A DNA stretch of 64,000 nucleotides from the NCBI GenBank assembly GCA_033220425.1, contig CM065653.1, forward strand, positions 2,728,001-2,792,000, in the 5' to 3' direction. Shown here one piece after another: positions 32,675-46,216 of the stretch. The notes under the pieces are model-generated. The model had not been told where the DNA came from. It searched no databases and saw only the letters and a list, made by a program, of their open reading frames with translations. Position numbers and translations under genes: made by a program. Positions within the stretch are counted from its first letter, which is position 1. Each line of letters starts with the position of its first letter. This DNA is from Lepraria neglecta. Lineage: Eukaryota > Ascomycota > Lecanoromycetes > Lecanorales > Stereocaulaceae.

Positions 32675-35091
32675 ATGTCACAAGACACTGGGCTTTTCAG
32701 CGTGCGACGGCCGCGTGAAGTACCTTTAATCACCTTGTTAACTTGGAATATGCTAATGTTCTTCGCAGACTCTAGGAGGCCTCAACCTCAATTCTGGCAT
32801 CCCCCAGCCTGCCTCAGCTCTCAAGCGATCCAATTCCATATCAAATATCAGAGAATCGCAAGCTCCCCATACCTCACATCATGGACGCTCAGTCTCGTCC
32901 TCGCGCATGTCGCTGGCTCCCAATCGACCACAGCAGCCAAATTTTCAGCGATCATCTTCCGGTAACAACCTCACAGATCTTGGCCGTCCGTCGACCGTAC
33001 AGCGAAGCTCGTCCTCAAATATATTTGCAGGAGCATCAGGTGGTAGAATGAGTTATGCGCCGGGGGCGATGACACCGGCACATCAGCAGTCGATGAACGG
33101 TTCGCAAAGCCTACAGCGGAGGAGTAGTGTATATTCGCGACCATCATCAACAGGGCCAATGGGCCATCAGTCATTCTTCACACAAGCACCCGCGCCTGCC
33201 AGCGCTCGTCCAGATCCTCGACCGTGGCGAGACCCCAACTACAGAAACAAAGTTGGCCAGGACCTGCTCGATTACCTGACGCGGAACAATTTTGAGTTGG
33301 AGATGAAGCGTTCGTTGAACCAAAAGAGCATGACTTCACCAACACAAAAAGACTTCGAAGCTATATTTCAATGGCTGTATCGCCGGATAGACCCCGCCTA
33401 CCGTTTCATGAAGAGCATTGATTTCGAGGGACCTGCGATCTTGAAGCAACTACGGTATCCTTTCGAGAACAAGGTCTCCAAATCACAATGGGCCGCAGTT
33501 GGCGGACAGAATTGGTCGTCCTTCCTCGGCATGTTACAATGGATGATGCAACTTGCGCAAATGATGGATCATTATGAGGCTGGCGAATATGATAATGCTT
33601 GCGCAGAAGTTGGTGTGGACGTTAGCGGTGACAGGATCATATTTCGCTTCTTGAGTGGAGCGTACCGCGACTGGCTGCAAGTCGATGAAGGTGCTGATGA
33701 GGAGGAGGGGGATCAAATGCTTATCCCTCATATTGAAGCCATGGCTGCTGAATTCGAGAAGGGAAACAAGAAATATGCTGAAGAGATGAAGATCCTGGAG
33801 GCTGAGAATGCGGTTTTAAAGCAACAAATCGCGGAAGCTGAAGCAGGCGCGCCAGACCTGGCCAAGCTTGAAAAGCATTTCAAGATTCTCGAAGACGACA
33901 AGCGGAAGTTTGAGGAGTACAACACCAACGTCGAAGGAAAGGTTGAGAAGTACGAGCAGCGAAACAAATTTCTCCTCGAAGAGATCGAACGCACCGAGAA
34001 CGAACTCCGAGAAGCTGAGCAGGAGAAGGCAAATCTTCAAGATTCAGTCGATAGGCAAGGTATCACCATCCAAGACATCGACCGAATGAATACCGAGCGA
34101 GAACGCCTTCAGAAGGGACTCGAAACTACCACTGCCAAGCTGGAGGAGGTAAAGAAGAAAGCGGCAGAGAAGGAAGCCGATGCCAATCGTAGCCTCGAGG
34201 AGCTGGAACGTGTCGGGGACAAGTACAACTCGCTTTGCTATCAAATCGCCCTGATACCTTCCACCGCTGCGAATGCCAAAGGTCAGGATTTCGAGCTGCA
34301 TCTGAATATCGACTCCACTCCCAACTTCTCTTCCTCTCAGCTCAGCTCCTCCCAACGAGGCGGCAGTAACGATCGCTTGCTCGCAGACCCATCGACAGGC
34401 TATCATCCGCCCCATGTTCTCAACCTTGACCTGCGAGGCCAAGTCAAGAGCCAACTCATTGGTATGAGGAAGGAGATCAACGAGCGGAGAACGCAGGCTA
34501 TAGATGCCGATATGAAGAATCACGAGCTGCTCGATTCGATCAAGGAGGCTATTGACGATAAGCGGAGCGAAGTCGAGGCCCTAGAGCACCGCGTCAGGGC
34601 AGCAGAGGAGGAGTTTGAGAAGACGAAAGAGGTATGCAGCAATCTACTCTCCCCCACTATATGAAATTGGTTAGTACTGATCATCGTACACAGGTCACAT
34701 CAACTCAAAAGGTCGCCTCGGATGCTCAGATCGAGAAGATGGAAAAGGAGCTTGCCAAGATGCGCGCTGGCCTTGATGAAAGCGTGCAGCTTATGGAGCA
34801 GCGCGAGATGAACACGAACATTGAGTAAGCATCTTCCAATAATCTCCTAGAAGTTCAAATTGCTAACGTCTTTCACTAAGGTTCGAACAATTGACACTCC
34901 GCGCGAATTCCCTTCGTGAAGAACTCCACACCGAAATCGAAAAGATCCTCAACGACGTCATCAAATTCAAAGTGCACATCCAGCAGAACCTCGAGAATTA
35001 TGAAGGCTTTGTCGATCAAGAAGTCAAGGCCGAGCTCGATGAGGGCTTGACCGAAGATGATCCAATGGCAGTAGACGGGGTGGACGATTAA
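32675..35091 (+). CDS. NDC80: Kinetochore protein NDC80 (HEC1/TID3 homologue)
   Basis: Predicted exons are 32675-32719, 32769-34631, 34694-34824 and 34881-35091 (2,250 nt, 749 residues), all with GT-AG introns in consistent phase. The short first exon gives [15 protein letters not shown], then [14 protein letters not shown] and a Ser-rich basic N-terminal tail, the region phosphorylated by Aurora B in the family. A calponin-homology-like head follows from about residue 160 ([52 protein letters not shown]), which binds microtubules. The rest is long coiled coil broken by a Ser/Gly-rich loop near residue 480-510. The protein forms the Ndc80 complex with Nuf2, Spc24 and Spc25 at the outer kinetochore. 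The gene looks intact. Confidence 0.95.
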
Positions 35092-35467
35092 GAGCATGAT
35101 GATGATGATGATGCTGTATACGGGCGTTTGGTTTGTTTCTTGCATTGGCGATGGACGGTAGATATAGTCGATGCCTGTAAATTGGGCATGCTGAGCTTGA
35201 AGCGGTTTAGTTTGGTTGGTTTAGTATGTACAGTGTTGGTAAGCGTGATTTGAGATACCTTTGTTCGGGTTGTTTGTTTGTTTCTTCCTTGAGAAAAAAT
35301 CTCTTGGTAGATAGTATATCATGAAAATAAATGATTCCAGCCTACAAATTCTTGTCGCCGACGAGGTAACCCTCCCTATCTTGGACACCGTTCATGTCAT
35401 TAAGCCATAAGATGGAACACACCAACCTCCAAGAAGCCACTGAAGCTTCGATATTGACGCCCTCTTT
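35092..35467. other. Spacer between NDC80 and the decayed gene
   Basis: Presumed NDC80 3' UTR, with T/G-rich sequence and AATAAA-like ATAAATGATT near 35328. No gene seen. Confidence 0.4.
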
Positions 35468-38400
35468 CTAGTCGAACAGCGTCGTATACTTCCCAAACAA
35501 TTCATTCACCACAGCATCCTCATCCTCATCCTCATTCTCACCATTCCGCTCCTGCTCCACCTCCGATTCCAGCTCCTTATCAACCCCATCCATCTCAGCC
35601 ACAGGACTCTCGTCATCAACCTCATCCTCAGAGCTTACTTCCGCTTCCACGTCGTAATACTCCCCTGGTATTGTATCTGGCTCGATCGAATATCCTTGTC
35701 TCTCAACATGTCAGTTGGCCTCCCACCGGCCCCAGGCTTCTTCATCCTCCTATACTTCCTTCGTATAAGACCGTGTTTCTCAAGCCCATCCACAACAACA
35801 TTCTCAGGCAGCGGCGATGGTCCTCTAATCTCCTCAACAACAACAGTCTCCTTCTCTCGCGGCGCTTGCCTCCTTTGCGAAGTCTGTCGACGTTTGCTTT
35901 TCGAATTTAGTCTCTCCCCCTGGACGTTCTGGACGTTCTTCAAACGCCGAATCCATACGCAGCAGATCATCCAGGTATTTGAGCGCCGCCAGCTGACGGC
36001 GTAGGAGCTTATGGAGCTGGAGCACTGAGGGCAAGTCCCTTGTGGTTCTTCCGCCTGAGTGACCGCGGTTTCATCTCCTTCATCTGTGTGGAAGCCTGAG
36101 AGAAGGCTTCTCTTATTGTTGCCGCCGGACGGCTCCTGGAATGGTTCGTTCTTAGTAAGCAATTCATCCAAGGTTTTTTGTGCGTGTTCTTGGCGCTCAG
36201 TTGGGGAGTGGACCATTTCTTGGGATGGGAAGTTCTGTAGAGGTAGGTCCACGTCGATATAAGCATGGGCGTCGTCTTCCTACTCTATCGTGTCCCTTTT
36301 CGGGTTGTTCTTTATATTAATAGTCTCAACCGATGAGCCCTGCGTTCGAGTCGCTGCTGTGGTAAGAATGCCTTGCTCCTCGTAACTCATACGCCTTCTT
36401 GATTCTTCAAGTAAGTTGTCGGATGTGGGTTTATCACTTGTAATTTTGTTTCCACCTTCTCCGGGCTAATGTACTTCTCATCAGTGTCAATCTCTCCTTG
36501 CGAAGGATAGTTCTCACTCGACAGCTCGATGAAGGAAGGCGGAGGGGATTGGATTGTCTTTGTGTTACGTCGCCGCATCGCCTGGTGCGCCTTTTTCAAG
36601 CGATTTTGAACCCTGCCTTCCTGCTCTTGCTCGCCACCCAGCATCGAACGCATGATTCCAGGATCTGACGTCTCGTGAGCGACTGCTTCCATGGCCTCAC
36701 GTCTTCTCAGGCTGAATTGTGGTGAAGAAGGCTCGTATGACCTGTGTTCTCGATTGTCCGTTTGGTAGTCGCTCATGGAGCCTTGGATGATGGAGGGATT
36801 GGTGATATCGGAGTCGGAGTCTATCACATACACAATCTCAGCTGTAGGGCCGTCGTATTCTGGCAACCCGCTTGCGCTCATTGGTACATGCTCTTCACGC
36901 TCGAGGATCCCAGGGATGTCAATTGGCGTGTGTAGCAATTCATCTTCGTTGCCGTTGTCAACCAAGGGGCGAGGAATTCTTTGACGTGGCGGTTCTCGCA
37001 CAGGTAGGTCGAGGTCGGGTTGAGTACGCATCTTGCTGTTTAGAGAACCTGATGAGTCCAGCTTAGGATTTGTCACTTCAATGATCTCGTCAGAAGGTCT
37101 CGTTTGATGGTGCCCCTTTTACGAAGCTTGAGCTTCTCCGAGCTCAGAAGATCGATCAAGTCGTTCTCGGATGTCTCATCAAGAGCACCTTCTAAGGATC
37201 CTGGGGTAACTTCAAATGAAGGCCTGCCTGGCTTATCTGTGGCGGGCCTAGAGGGCAATGCTGAAGGTTCGAATATAGGGGCTTTCACCCTTTGAACATC
37301 ACCAGTCGAAGCCTTCTTACTTTTCTTATTGCTGTGCGCTGTGCGGCTCGTTACTCGAGCCCTGAACAGTTCCACCCCCGTGGATCTCTTAGGGGTGGGT
37401 AGCGGGGCTTCATCCTGATATGAATGCTTCTTATGTTCAATGGGTGATATTCCAAACGAGGGCTGTGCTTGTGACTCATAAGAAATTAGAGGACGAGGAT
37501 CAGACAGTGTGCCAGATTCGAAGCTCATATTCATGGAACCCATTGGTCTAGCTCTTTCATCTGTTTTGATGACGATAGCCTCCTCCTCATAGTCTCGGCT
37601 CCTAGAGGGTTTCCTTCTGATGATGATATCCTCTTCAACTTCTCGACGCCTAGGACGATCTCGTTCTCTCTCACTCCTTCTGATAGAGATATCCTCCTCC
37701 TCAGAGTCTCGGCTCATGCTTAGCCATGGACTTTCGAATTGTCGTATCCTGCATCTTGGTATTTTGTACCGACCATGTGAGCTCGATCTTGTCAAAAAAG
37801 TCCCTAACTATGGGCTTGAGCAGGAAAAAATGGAGTTCCAAATTTATCTCTGAGTCCGGCGCATTCGAGCTATTACTGGGAGCTCGTTCACGAAATGGTG
37901 ACTGCTCAGTGCCAGATCCACTAGGCCATGGCATATTGTTGTTGGTCGTCACAGGTGGGAAGTTGGATGTCTGAATAGTTGCTATGGACCGGTTCATAGA
38001 CGGGTTCATACCCTGCAAGTTCAGCTCTCTTGACCTATTTGCCTCAGAATACGTCGGAAGGCCTGGAATACGGGGTTCTTGATTTGGTGAATTGCTTTCA
38101 AGGGTCTTGAATTTCATCCTAGCACAAGGCTTTGGGGGTGGAGGCAGAGTTGTGCTTTGAGAAATGATGATAGCTGTTGAGGGATCTGTCTCGGCATCTG
38201 ATCCAAGGCTCCTAGCTGTACTGCTCGAGTTCGTTTGTCCGCTAATATCCCCTGGATTTGCCTTAGTCCGGTCACACTGCTTGCTTCCTTTCAAGGTCCT
38301 CTGATCTTGCTGTGCTTGCTGCAACGCTACAATAGCACGCATGAATTCCCGCTGTGCAGACATGTTCGAAGAAGCTGTTTGGTTGCTGTATAATACAGTC

Positions 38401-38949
38401 AACATTTTCCACCCTTGTGGAACCATAGAAAGAACCGTAGAAAGAGAGTACACTCACAAATCAGCCATCCTCTTACTCAAAGCCAAACTAGTAACCTGCA
38501 ACATCAACATAAGCGTCCCCTTCGCCTCCCTCAAATCCGCCCTCAAAATATCAACACTAGGCTGCAAAAACGGTCACTTGGCCTTCTCCGCCTTCGATAA
38601 CTTGATCTTGCCCCTAGTCGACCTCTTACATCCCCGAATCTGCTCACTGGCCCTCCGAGTCTCTTTCTCGACTTCCAGGAAAATCCTCTCTCACATTGCC
38701 GCCGATGTCCTCGTGGTTTCCAAACCGCCTTTTGCTGAAGATACTGATACCATCATCAGTGGTCTTTTGGGTCATCAATTCTCCTAGTTGGTGCAGCACT
38801 CCTGATGTGAGGGACATGTCGTTTCCGATTGAGGATACGCGTTCCGATGCGGTGCTTATCTGGGTTGCTAATGTAACTAGCTTGATGGCGATTTGGACGC
38901 CTGCACTGGCAATTCCTACGATGGATGCCGCGATACTTACGCCATCCAT
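35468..38949 (-). pseudogene. Large fungal protein with membrane-like N-terminal domain and disordered middle, multiple stops and frameshifts
   Basis: ATG at 38949 starts MDGVSIAASIVGIASAGVQI, the opening of the N-terminal domain found in many fungal STAND-like and signalling proteins. It continues as VSSIGNDMSLTSGVLHQLGEL. The next helices (RIFLEVEKETRRAS; PFLQPSVDILRADLREAKGT; LMLMLQVTSLALSKRMADL) need a frame change and pass two in-frame TGA codons. A long disordered region follows with charged repeats (RDSEEEDISIRRSERERDR). The C-terminal part alternates frames: HKLLRRQLAALKYLDDLLRMD, then VVVDGLEKHGLIRRKYRRM, then an acidic tail EDEVDDESPVAEMDG ending at 35468. I count at least five frame changes not explained by GT-AG introns. 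I infer a decayed gene; poor assembly is the alternative. Function unknown. Confidence 0.62.
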
Positions 38950-39198
38950 CGCATGGATTATTATACATTGTAATGCTCTAGATAGATAGATAAGATTGAT
39001 GAGGTCGTAAGCCGGAGAGGTTACTGAGATGGAGGGGTCGTCTTGGCTGCGGCTGCGGCTGAGGCGTGCTGCTGTGTCTGTGCCAATGCACAATGTTGCA
39101 TCCTACGTCTAGTGCCTCGCACCTGATTAAGAAGGCCGAATATAGGTTCACATAGCTATTGCTGGCTCAATCAAAAGTGATTTGAAGCCTGAAGCCAT

Positions 39199-39361
39199 TG
39201 TTGCAATGGCAGAAAACACTCAATTGACTGACTAGCTAATGGATAGGAATCTATAGAGTACTAATAGACATCTCTGTCTGTTTGCTAACACTTCTGCCTG
39301 TAACTAGCGGAGAAGGACAATGGAATCGCATAAAGAGCAATCAGGCAACCAGATTGCAATA
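39199..39361 (-). repeat. 3' LTR of the copia element (163 bp)
   Basis: Direct copy of 50338-50500. The differences are mostly transitions. Its inner end reads TTGCAATA instead of TTGCAACA. Confidence 0.92.
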
Positions 39362-40086
39362 CTCCCCTCGAGTCCATTTATAACGTAGCCTTGGTATTTC
39401 TATATACCTATATTCGTAACGAACTTCTGAAAGCTCGCCGCCGGTAGAGGCTTAGTAAGACCGTCCGCAAGTATATCCTCAGTACTAATATATTTAATCC
39501 TGATCTTCCTATCTACCGCGACCTCTCTAACGTAATACTATACTATATCTATATACTTTGTTCGGCGGTAAAACTTAGGGTTCGTAGAGAGAGTAATAGC
39601 GCCTTAGTTATCTATATAGAGAAGAACGGGATCCTTCTCCTTCCTTAGTCCAAGCTCGCTAAGTAAATAGTAGATCTAGATAGCCTCCTTTACAGCCTCT
39701 ATTATTACTATATATTTAGACTTAGTAGAAGATATAGTAACTGTAGTCTAGCGCTTAGAAGACTATAAGATAGGACCCCTATTTAGTATATAGATATAGC
39801 CTCCGGTAGATTTTCTTCCGTCGATAACCCCTGTATAGTCCATATCAGAATATCTAACCAAGCCCTTATTCCCAGCTCTTAAGTATATAATACCTCGTCT
39901 AAATATACCTTTAATATACCGAAAAACGCGGTCCAGGGCTTATATTTATAGAGGACCTAGATTAGAATAGTAATAACTAAGGACAGAGACGGTATAGGCA
40001 AGATCAGGTCTTATTTCTACTATAGCGTATATAAGGTATCTAATAGCCGATTAGTAGCGCTTGATAGTAGCTTTGGACGCTTGTAT
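39362..40086 (-). pseudogene. Copia pol 3' part (RNase H end)
   Basis: On the minus strand near 39600-39540 the translation reads LSTNPKFYRRTKYIDIV, matching the copia RNase H block normally NPKFHRRTKHIDI, with His-to-Tyr changes from RIP. It continues as KIRIKYISTEDILADGLTKPL, the conserved end of copia polyproteins. It is the downstream part of the gene split by the gypsy insertion. Confidence 0.85.
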
Positions 40087-40499
40087 TATTAGAACCATTG
40101 GTTCTGACAGGACTGTCCTGTAAGACAAGGTACTATAGACAGGACTAGCAGCTGAAGCGATAAGCGCAACGAGCGACGTGCGCTCATAGCGCTCAAGAAT
40201 GATAAGCGCAATAAGCGCCGTGCGCTCATAACGCTCATGGATTACTTGGCAGGATTTCTTATGTCTATATATACGGGGCTTTGCCCACTGTTTGGAGCAG
40301 TGTGTTCAACTTGGTTAATCTTCCTAGTACTCCTTGCACTATACTTTACTAGTTATTAACATAGAACGCATTGATTACCTATATACACGAAGACTGCCAT
40401 TCTACCTGAGTGACTCCTCTCCTATAGAAGCATAAGACACATGTAACCTATACCTAGTTATCGCACCGTTAGGTAAACGATCAGATATAGGTTGTAACA
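40087..40499 (+). repeat. 5' LTR of the gypsy element (413 bp)
   Basis: Direct copy of 46217-46629, with mostly transition differences. It contains a TATATATACGGGG promoter-like stretch near 40265-40280 and the repeated motif AAGCGC near 40160-40215. Confidence 0.92.
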
Positions 40500-40559
40500 C
40501 TTTGAACACCCTAAGGGATAAGTTCTTTAATAACTTCAGGCAGAAACCCTACCCTAAGT

Positions 40560-43500
40560 ACCTTAATAGTTACTGGCTAGAGACGCTATACTATAGACGA
40601 AGGATCTAGAAAAAGGATTAAGGTTATAGTACTAGACCTATACTACGGAGACAGGGACAAGCTTAAGCTATGGCTTATACAAGTATAACTATACCTTCTA
40701 TTCCAGGGAGACTTACTCCTAGCAACCAGATATACTACCTTCGCCATATTGTACCTACAAGGACGGGCCTAGAAGTAGGTCGAACCTTTCCTAAAGAAGT
40801 ATATAGAAGACGACGACGAAGATAGCGACGTTAAGTTATAGATAGAAAGTATACTAAAGTTTATAGTTGAAATCCGCCGTATATTCGGGCCTTCTAATAA
40901 GGCAAACGTAGTAATACGTATTATTTAGTATATAAAGTAGAAGAAGTCAGCGTTAGAGTTTTTAACTTAGTTTCAAATATATACTACTAAAATAGGCTAG
41001 GATAATAATACGCTAATAATAATATATTATTAGGGCCTTAAAGATAATATTAAAGACGAGCTTATAAGGTTCGGAGGAGTAATTAATACTCTAGATAGAC
41101 TTATTAAAAATACGATCGAAATCGATAATAAACTATTCGAACAATCTATAGAGAAGCGGTATAATAGAGGAGTTAGTAGAACCTGACACAAGGGATTCTT
41201 TTCGAAAATAAGGAATTACTAATAAGATTACGGAGAATGTAATACTTACTATAGTATAGTACTAATAGAAATTAACTTTATTTAGATAGGAAAGAAGAAA
41301 GGAAACTTTAAAGGGAAAAAGTAGCACGGGGGAAAGAAAGCAATTACTTACTATAGCTATAGTAAACTGGGCTATATAGCTAGAGACTACAGGTCGAAGA
41401 ATATAGTATACCGACCGCAGATTAATGTAATAGAAGGAGGACCTCTAGATAACGAGGAAAACTCCGAAGAAATATAGCTACTCTACGATATAAAAGAATT
41501 AGATTAGGATTTGGAAGATAATACCTTCGAATCGGAATTCAATAAAGAAGTATAGAGATATTACTATAGGGATAGTAATAGATCTTAATAATATAAGACG
41601 GATCAGGAACAGCGGAAAACTAGCCTAGAGAGGCCAGCGTCGATACCCGAACCTGGATCTACTATATCCCAAGTAGAAGGAAAATTACTAGAAATTAAAG
41701 AACCTTAATCGGACGAAGATAAATATAAACTCTTTGACGAAATCGAAAGTAAAGTATAAGGTATATTAAATAAGTAATTATCTATAAAGCCCAAATGGGA
41801 CGAACCTATATAAGACTATCGATATAATAGGGAATATTAGTAATATAGCGAGATTCTATATACTAAGTATATATTGCCCGATTATTTAGTATATAGAGAG
41901 GAAAGGGGCCGTCTAGCGGAAGAATATATAGTACCCCTACTCAAGAAAGCTTACTATAGGGAGATATAGTAGTATAAGTATAAGGAAGATAGGTGCTAGT
42001 AGTATCTTATAAGTAAGAGGAAGTATTACTACTTCCTATACTTTATAGAAAAGTAGGAAAAAGAAAGAAATAACTCGCTTAAAGTCTTTAAGAGAGGAGC
42101 TTATAACTAGGTACTATAGTATAGCTACCTATATAATAAATATATTCCGTATAAAGGTATAAAGGAAGTATACGGCTTCCTACTATTATAGGGAAAAGAA
42201 TAATCTCTTATACTATAGGGAAGCATAAGGAGATTAATACATTATTCCCCAAATAACAATTATATTCCGCCTAGTACCACACTTATATTATTGTACTAGT
42301 GAATATCGACGGATAGCGGACTATAGCGATAATAGATAGCGGAGCTACGGGAAATTTCATCTTAAGGAACTTAGTAGACTCAAGCGGCCTACTAACCCGA
42401 AAGAAGAAATTATCTTACGAGCTACGCCTGGCTAATAGGTTAGTATTCTTAATAGGAAAAGTAGAGGAGGAGATACGCTCCCTACTAGTAATAATTTAGT
42501 AATACTACGAGGAGATTATATTCGATATAGTTGGGATAGCTACTTATAATATTATTTTAGGAATACCTTAGTTAAATAAATATAACCTAGAAATTAACTA
42601 GAAGATAAAAGTACTTAAATTCGGATAATCTAGAGATATTACTAGTATTAGACCTATTAGTCGATAGTAGATAATAATAGATAAGAGAAAGAACCGAAGA
42701 CCAGTCGAAGTATATATTACTTTATTCTTAAATAATAAGAGTAACTTCTAAGAGAGAAGGCTCGACTCCTTAGTTACTAATAAGGGTTAGTAGGATACTA
42801 AAGAGAGAGCTATTAAAGGAAAAGACGAACCTTCTACGATCCCTCGGGAATATAAACGGTAGGTATACCTATTCGAGGAAGAGACGAGCGCAAAAGTATT
42901 ACCTAAGCACTAACTATAGGATTATAAGATCGAACTCGAACCTAGTAAGGCGCTAATATTTGGACCTATCTATATATTATCGGAAAAGGAACTTACTATA
43001 CTTCGCGGGTATATCGATAAGAACCTTAAGAAGGGATTTATTCGGGAATCCAAATTACTAGTAGGTTATCTAATCCTCTTCACGCTGAAGAAGGACGGAA
43101 GCTTAAGGCTATATATTAACTATCGAAAGTTGAACGATATTACTATTAAAAATCGTTATCCTTTACCAAATATTAGCGAGCTATAGGATCGGCTTAGTAA
43201 GGTAAAGATATTCACGAAACTAGACCTTAGAGGCGTATATAATCTAATTCGGATAAAGGAAGGCGAAGAATAGAAAACTACCTTTCGGACTAGATATAGC
43301 TACTATAAGTATCTAGTAATACCGTTTGGACTTACTAACGCACCAGCAACCTGCTAAGCACTTATTAACAATATTATACGAGTATACTTAGATCGAATAG
43401 CGATAGCGTACCTCGATAATATCTTGATTTACTCTAAGAAAAAGGAAGAATATATTAAATATATATAGGACATTATCGAATGCCTATCGTAAGCGGGACT

Positions 43501-45690
43501 TCTCCTTAAACCAGAAAAGTGCGAATTTTACAGGGACTCTATTAAGTTCCTAGGATTTATAGTTAGTACAAAAGGTATTAGTATAAGCCTAGAAAAGATC
43601 AAAGCTATAGCGGAATAGCCTATACTACAAGATATTAAAGCAGTACAAAGTTTCTTAGGATTTACTAACTTTAATAGGAAGTTTATCGAAGGCTACTTAA
43701 AGAAAGTACTTCTACTTACGGATATTATAAAGAAAGATATCGGATTTATATAGGGACAAGAATAATAAAGGTCGTTTAACACGTTAAAAAAAGTATATAT
43801 AGATCCTCTAGTACTCTATACCTTTTAAGCCAACGAACCGGCTTATATTAAAATAGATACCTCGGATCTCGTAATAGGAGTATACCTTTATCAAATAAAG
43901 GACTAAAAGTAGTACCCAGTTACCTACTTTTCACGAAAGATATTAGTAGTAGAATAAAACTATAATATACACGACAAAGAACTACTTACCGTAGTATATA
44001 TACTTTAAAATTAGAGAGTATACATAGAAAGCTACTCGGACTTAACCATCTTTACAGATTATAAGAATCTTCTTAACTTTATAATAACGAAAGAGTTAAA
44101 TAGAAGATAAGTTAGATAGTTAGAACTACTCGGACAATATAAGTTCAAAATAACCTATACTCTAGGGAAAGATAATGGTCGAGTAGATACGCTTAGTAGG
44201 CGATTAGACTATATAGAAGAAAAGAATATTACGGAACGACCAATCCTAAAACGAGAAGCTGATAGATTATTAGTACTATATTAGGTATTGGCAATGACCC
44301 TTTATATATCAGGACCTAATACAACTAATAGGATCGTAAAGGCCTACGACAACGATACATTCGCAACAAAGCTACGACAGGATTAACTAGATTTAGTATT
44401 GCTTAGATATTAGGAAAAGACTTACTTACCTAATATATACGTTAAAGAAGTAATCAGGGATTACTACGACGACCCTTTATAAGGTCACCCTAGAGTATCT
44501 AAGACTATAGAGCTCCTAGGACGAGGATACGTAGCGCCAAAACTTCGGACACACGTTGAATAATATATTAAGGAATATATTCAATACTAGTAGAATAAGT
44601 CTACACGATACGCTAAGTACGGGCAAATTCAATTTATACCTATACTAGAATCACTATAGAATAATATTATAATGGACTTTATAGTTAAACTACTACCTTC
44701 GAAGGATCCAGCTATATAAGATACCTTCGACTTAATTATAGTCATTATGGACAAACTAACGAAGTATACGATTATAATACCGTTCAAGGAGATATATAAA
44801 GTAGATTAGTTAGCCTTTATACTACTCAACAAGCTGATAAGAGATTATAGTATACCTAGATCAATAATATCCGATAGAGATAAGTTATTTACTTCTAACT
44901 ACTAGAAAACGCTAATCGGAGCGATTAGAACTAAACTTCGGATATTAATAGCGTACTATCTATAGATAGATAGATAAACGGAACGTACAAACTAAATAAT
45001 AGAAGCGTACCTAAGATATTATATGAACCTAAAACAAGATAACTAGGTTTTACTACTTCTAATAGTATAACTAGCGTATAATAATAAAAGGTTAGATATG
45101 ACGGGGCTAATACTATTCTTTGCCAACTACGGAAAGAATATAAATATATTTCTATAACCTAGGGACGGACCTAATATAGAAAAGGCCTTAGTTAAGGTAG
45201 AAGAGCTAAAGAATTTATATAAGGATATATAAAGGACGATTAAGAGCTTAAATAATAAGTTAAAGAGATAAGTTAATAGTAGAAGAAAGAATATTCCTTA
45301 GCTTAAAGAGGGGGATAAAGTATACCTCCTAACAAAAAATATAAAGATAACGAGACTAAGTAAGAAATTAGATTATATCAAGGTCGGACTATTCTTGATT
45401 AAGAAGGTAAAAGGAACCGTTAACTATAAACTCGAGCTTCTACCTGACGCCAAAGTATATCTAGTATTCTATATCTTACTTCTAGAGCTAGCAGACTCTA
45501 ATATACTACTCTAAGAAATATTTTATTATAACGTTAAGGAAGAAATAGAGTATAAGGTCGAGAGGATCCTAGATAGAAGAAATTAGTTCTATCTAGTTAA
45601 ATAGAAAGGGTATAACGAAACGGAAAGTACCTAGGAACCTCTTAGGAACCTTGCGGGGAATTGCGGGGAATACCTATAAGAGTTTCATCG
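40560..45690 (+). pseudogene. Gypsy/chromovirus gag-pol relic
   Basis: In order on the plus strand: a gag region with a zinc knuckle near 41345-41395 reading YYSYSKLGYIARDY (Cys and His turned to Tyr). Protease near 42320-42365, AIIDSGATGNFIL. Reverse transcriptase near 42950-43470, including [33 protein letters not shown] and the active site YLDNILIYS (second Asp now Asn). RNase H near 43840-43950. Integrase near 44450-45100 with a zinc-binding-like start and WNNIIMDF-type core remnants. Chromodomain near 45585-45655, YLVK-stop-KGYNETEST-stop-EPLRNL, the stops replacing Trp. Stops are TAG or TAA at former Gln or Trp codons. Confidence 0.88.
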
Positions 45691-46216
45691 GAGATAAGAG
45701 AAGACTAGTCGAAGCTCTCGGGGCCCTCTAGGCCGGGGGGGAGGTCGAACTACTCGGAGCCGATGTTAAATATTAAACCGTCAGGAGTATTAGAAGGGAG
45801 ACCCTTGTCTCTCTCTAACTCCTCGATATTCTATAACTCGCGCTTAACTAACTTTTTCTCTTTATCCTAGACTTAATCGAATTATAATTAAAGGCGTATA
45901 AGTTTCGCCTGCGTTTCCTTTATTTCTAACTAAGTATTATCGCGTACTTTCTTAATATAATATATCTCGTCGACAGATATAACTAGGTTATACTTCTTGC
46001 CTGCAGTAATATAGTTAGAATAACAGTCTAAACGGACGCCTACTAAGTACTACTTATTACCCTTCGTACAGAGAGTATAAGGATGTATTACGAATCTAGA
46101 TAATTCACTAGAAAGCTCTTTGCAACGGACGAGGGGATCTTTAGAACGGATATTTTAACGAGGAGGTATAGAGGATAGATAGTTTCTCGGGACGAGAAAT
46201 CTGGAGGGGGGGCTAG

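Noticed and set aside
36387-37076. Considered as a separate gene within 35.5-38.9 kb
   Set aside because: Its ends coincide with frame switches between coding-like segments rather than with starts and stops of a gene, so it is better treated as one part of a longer decayed gene.
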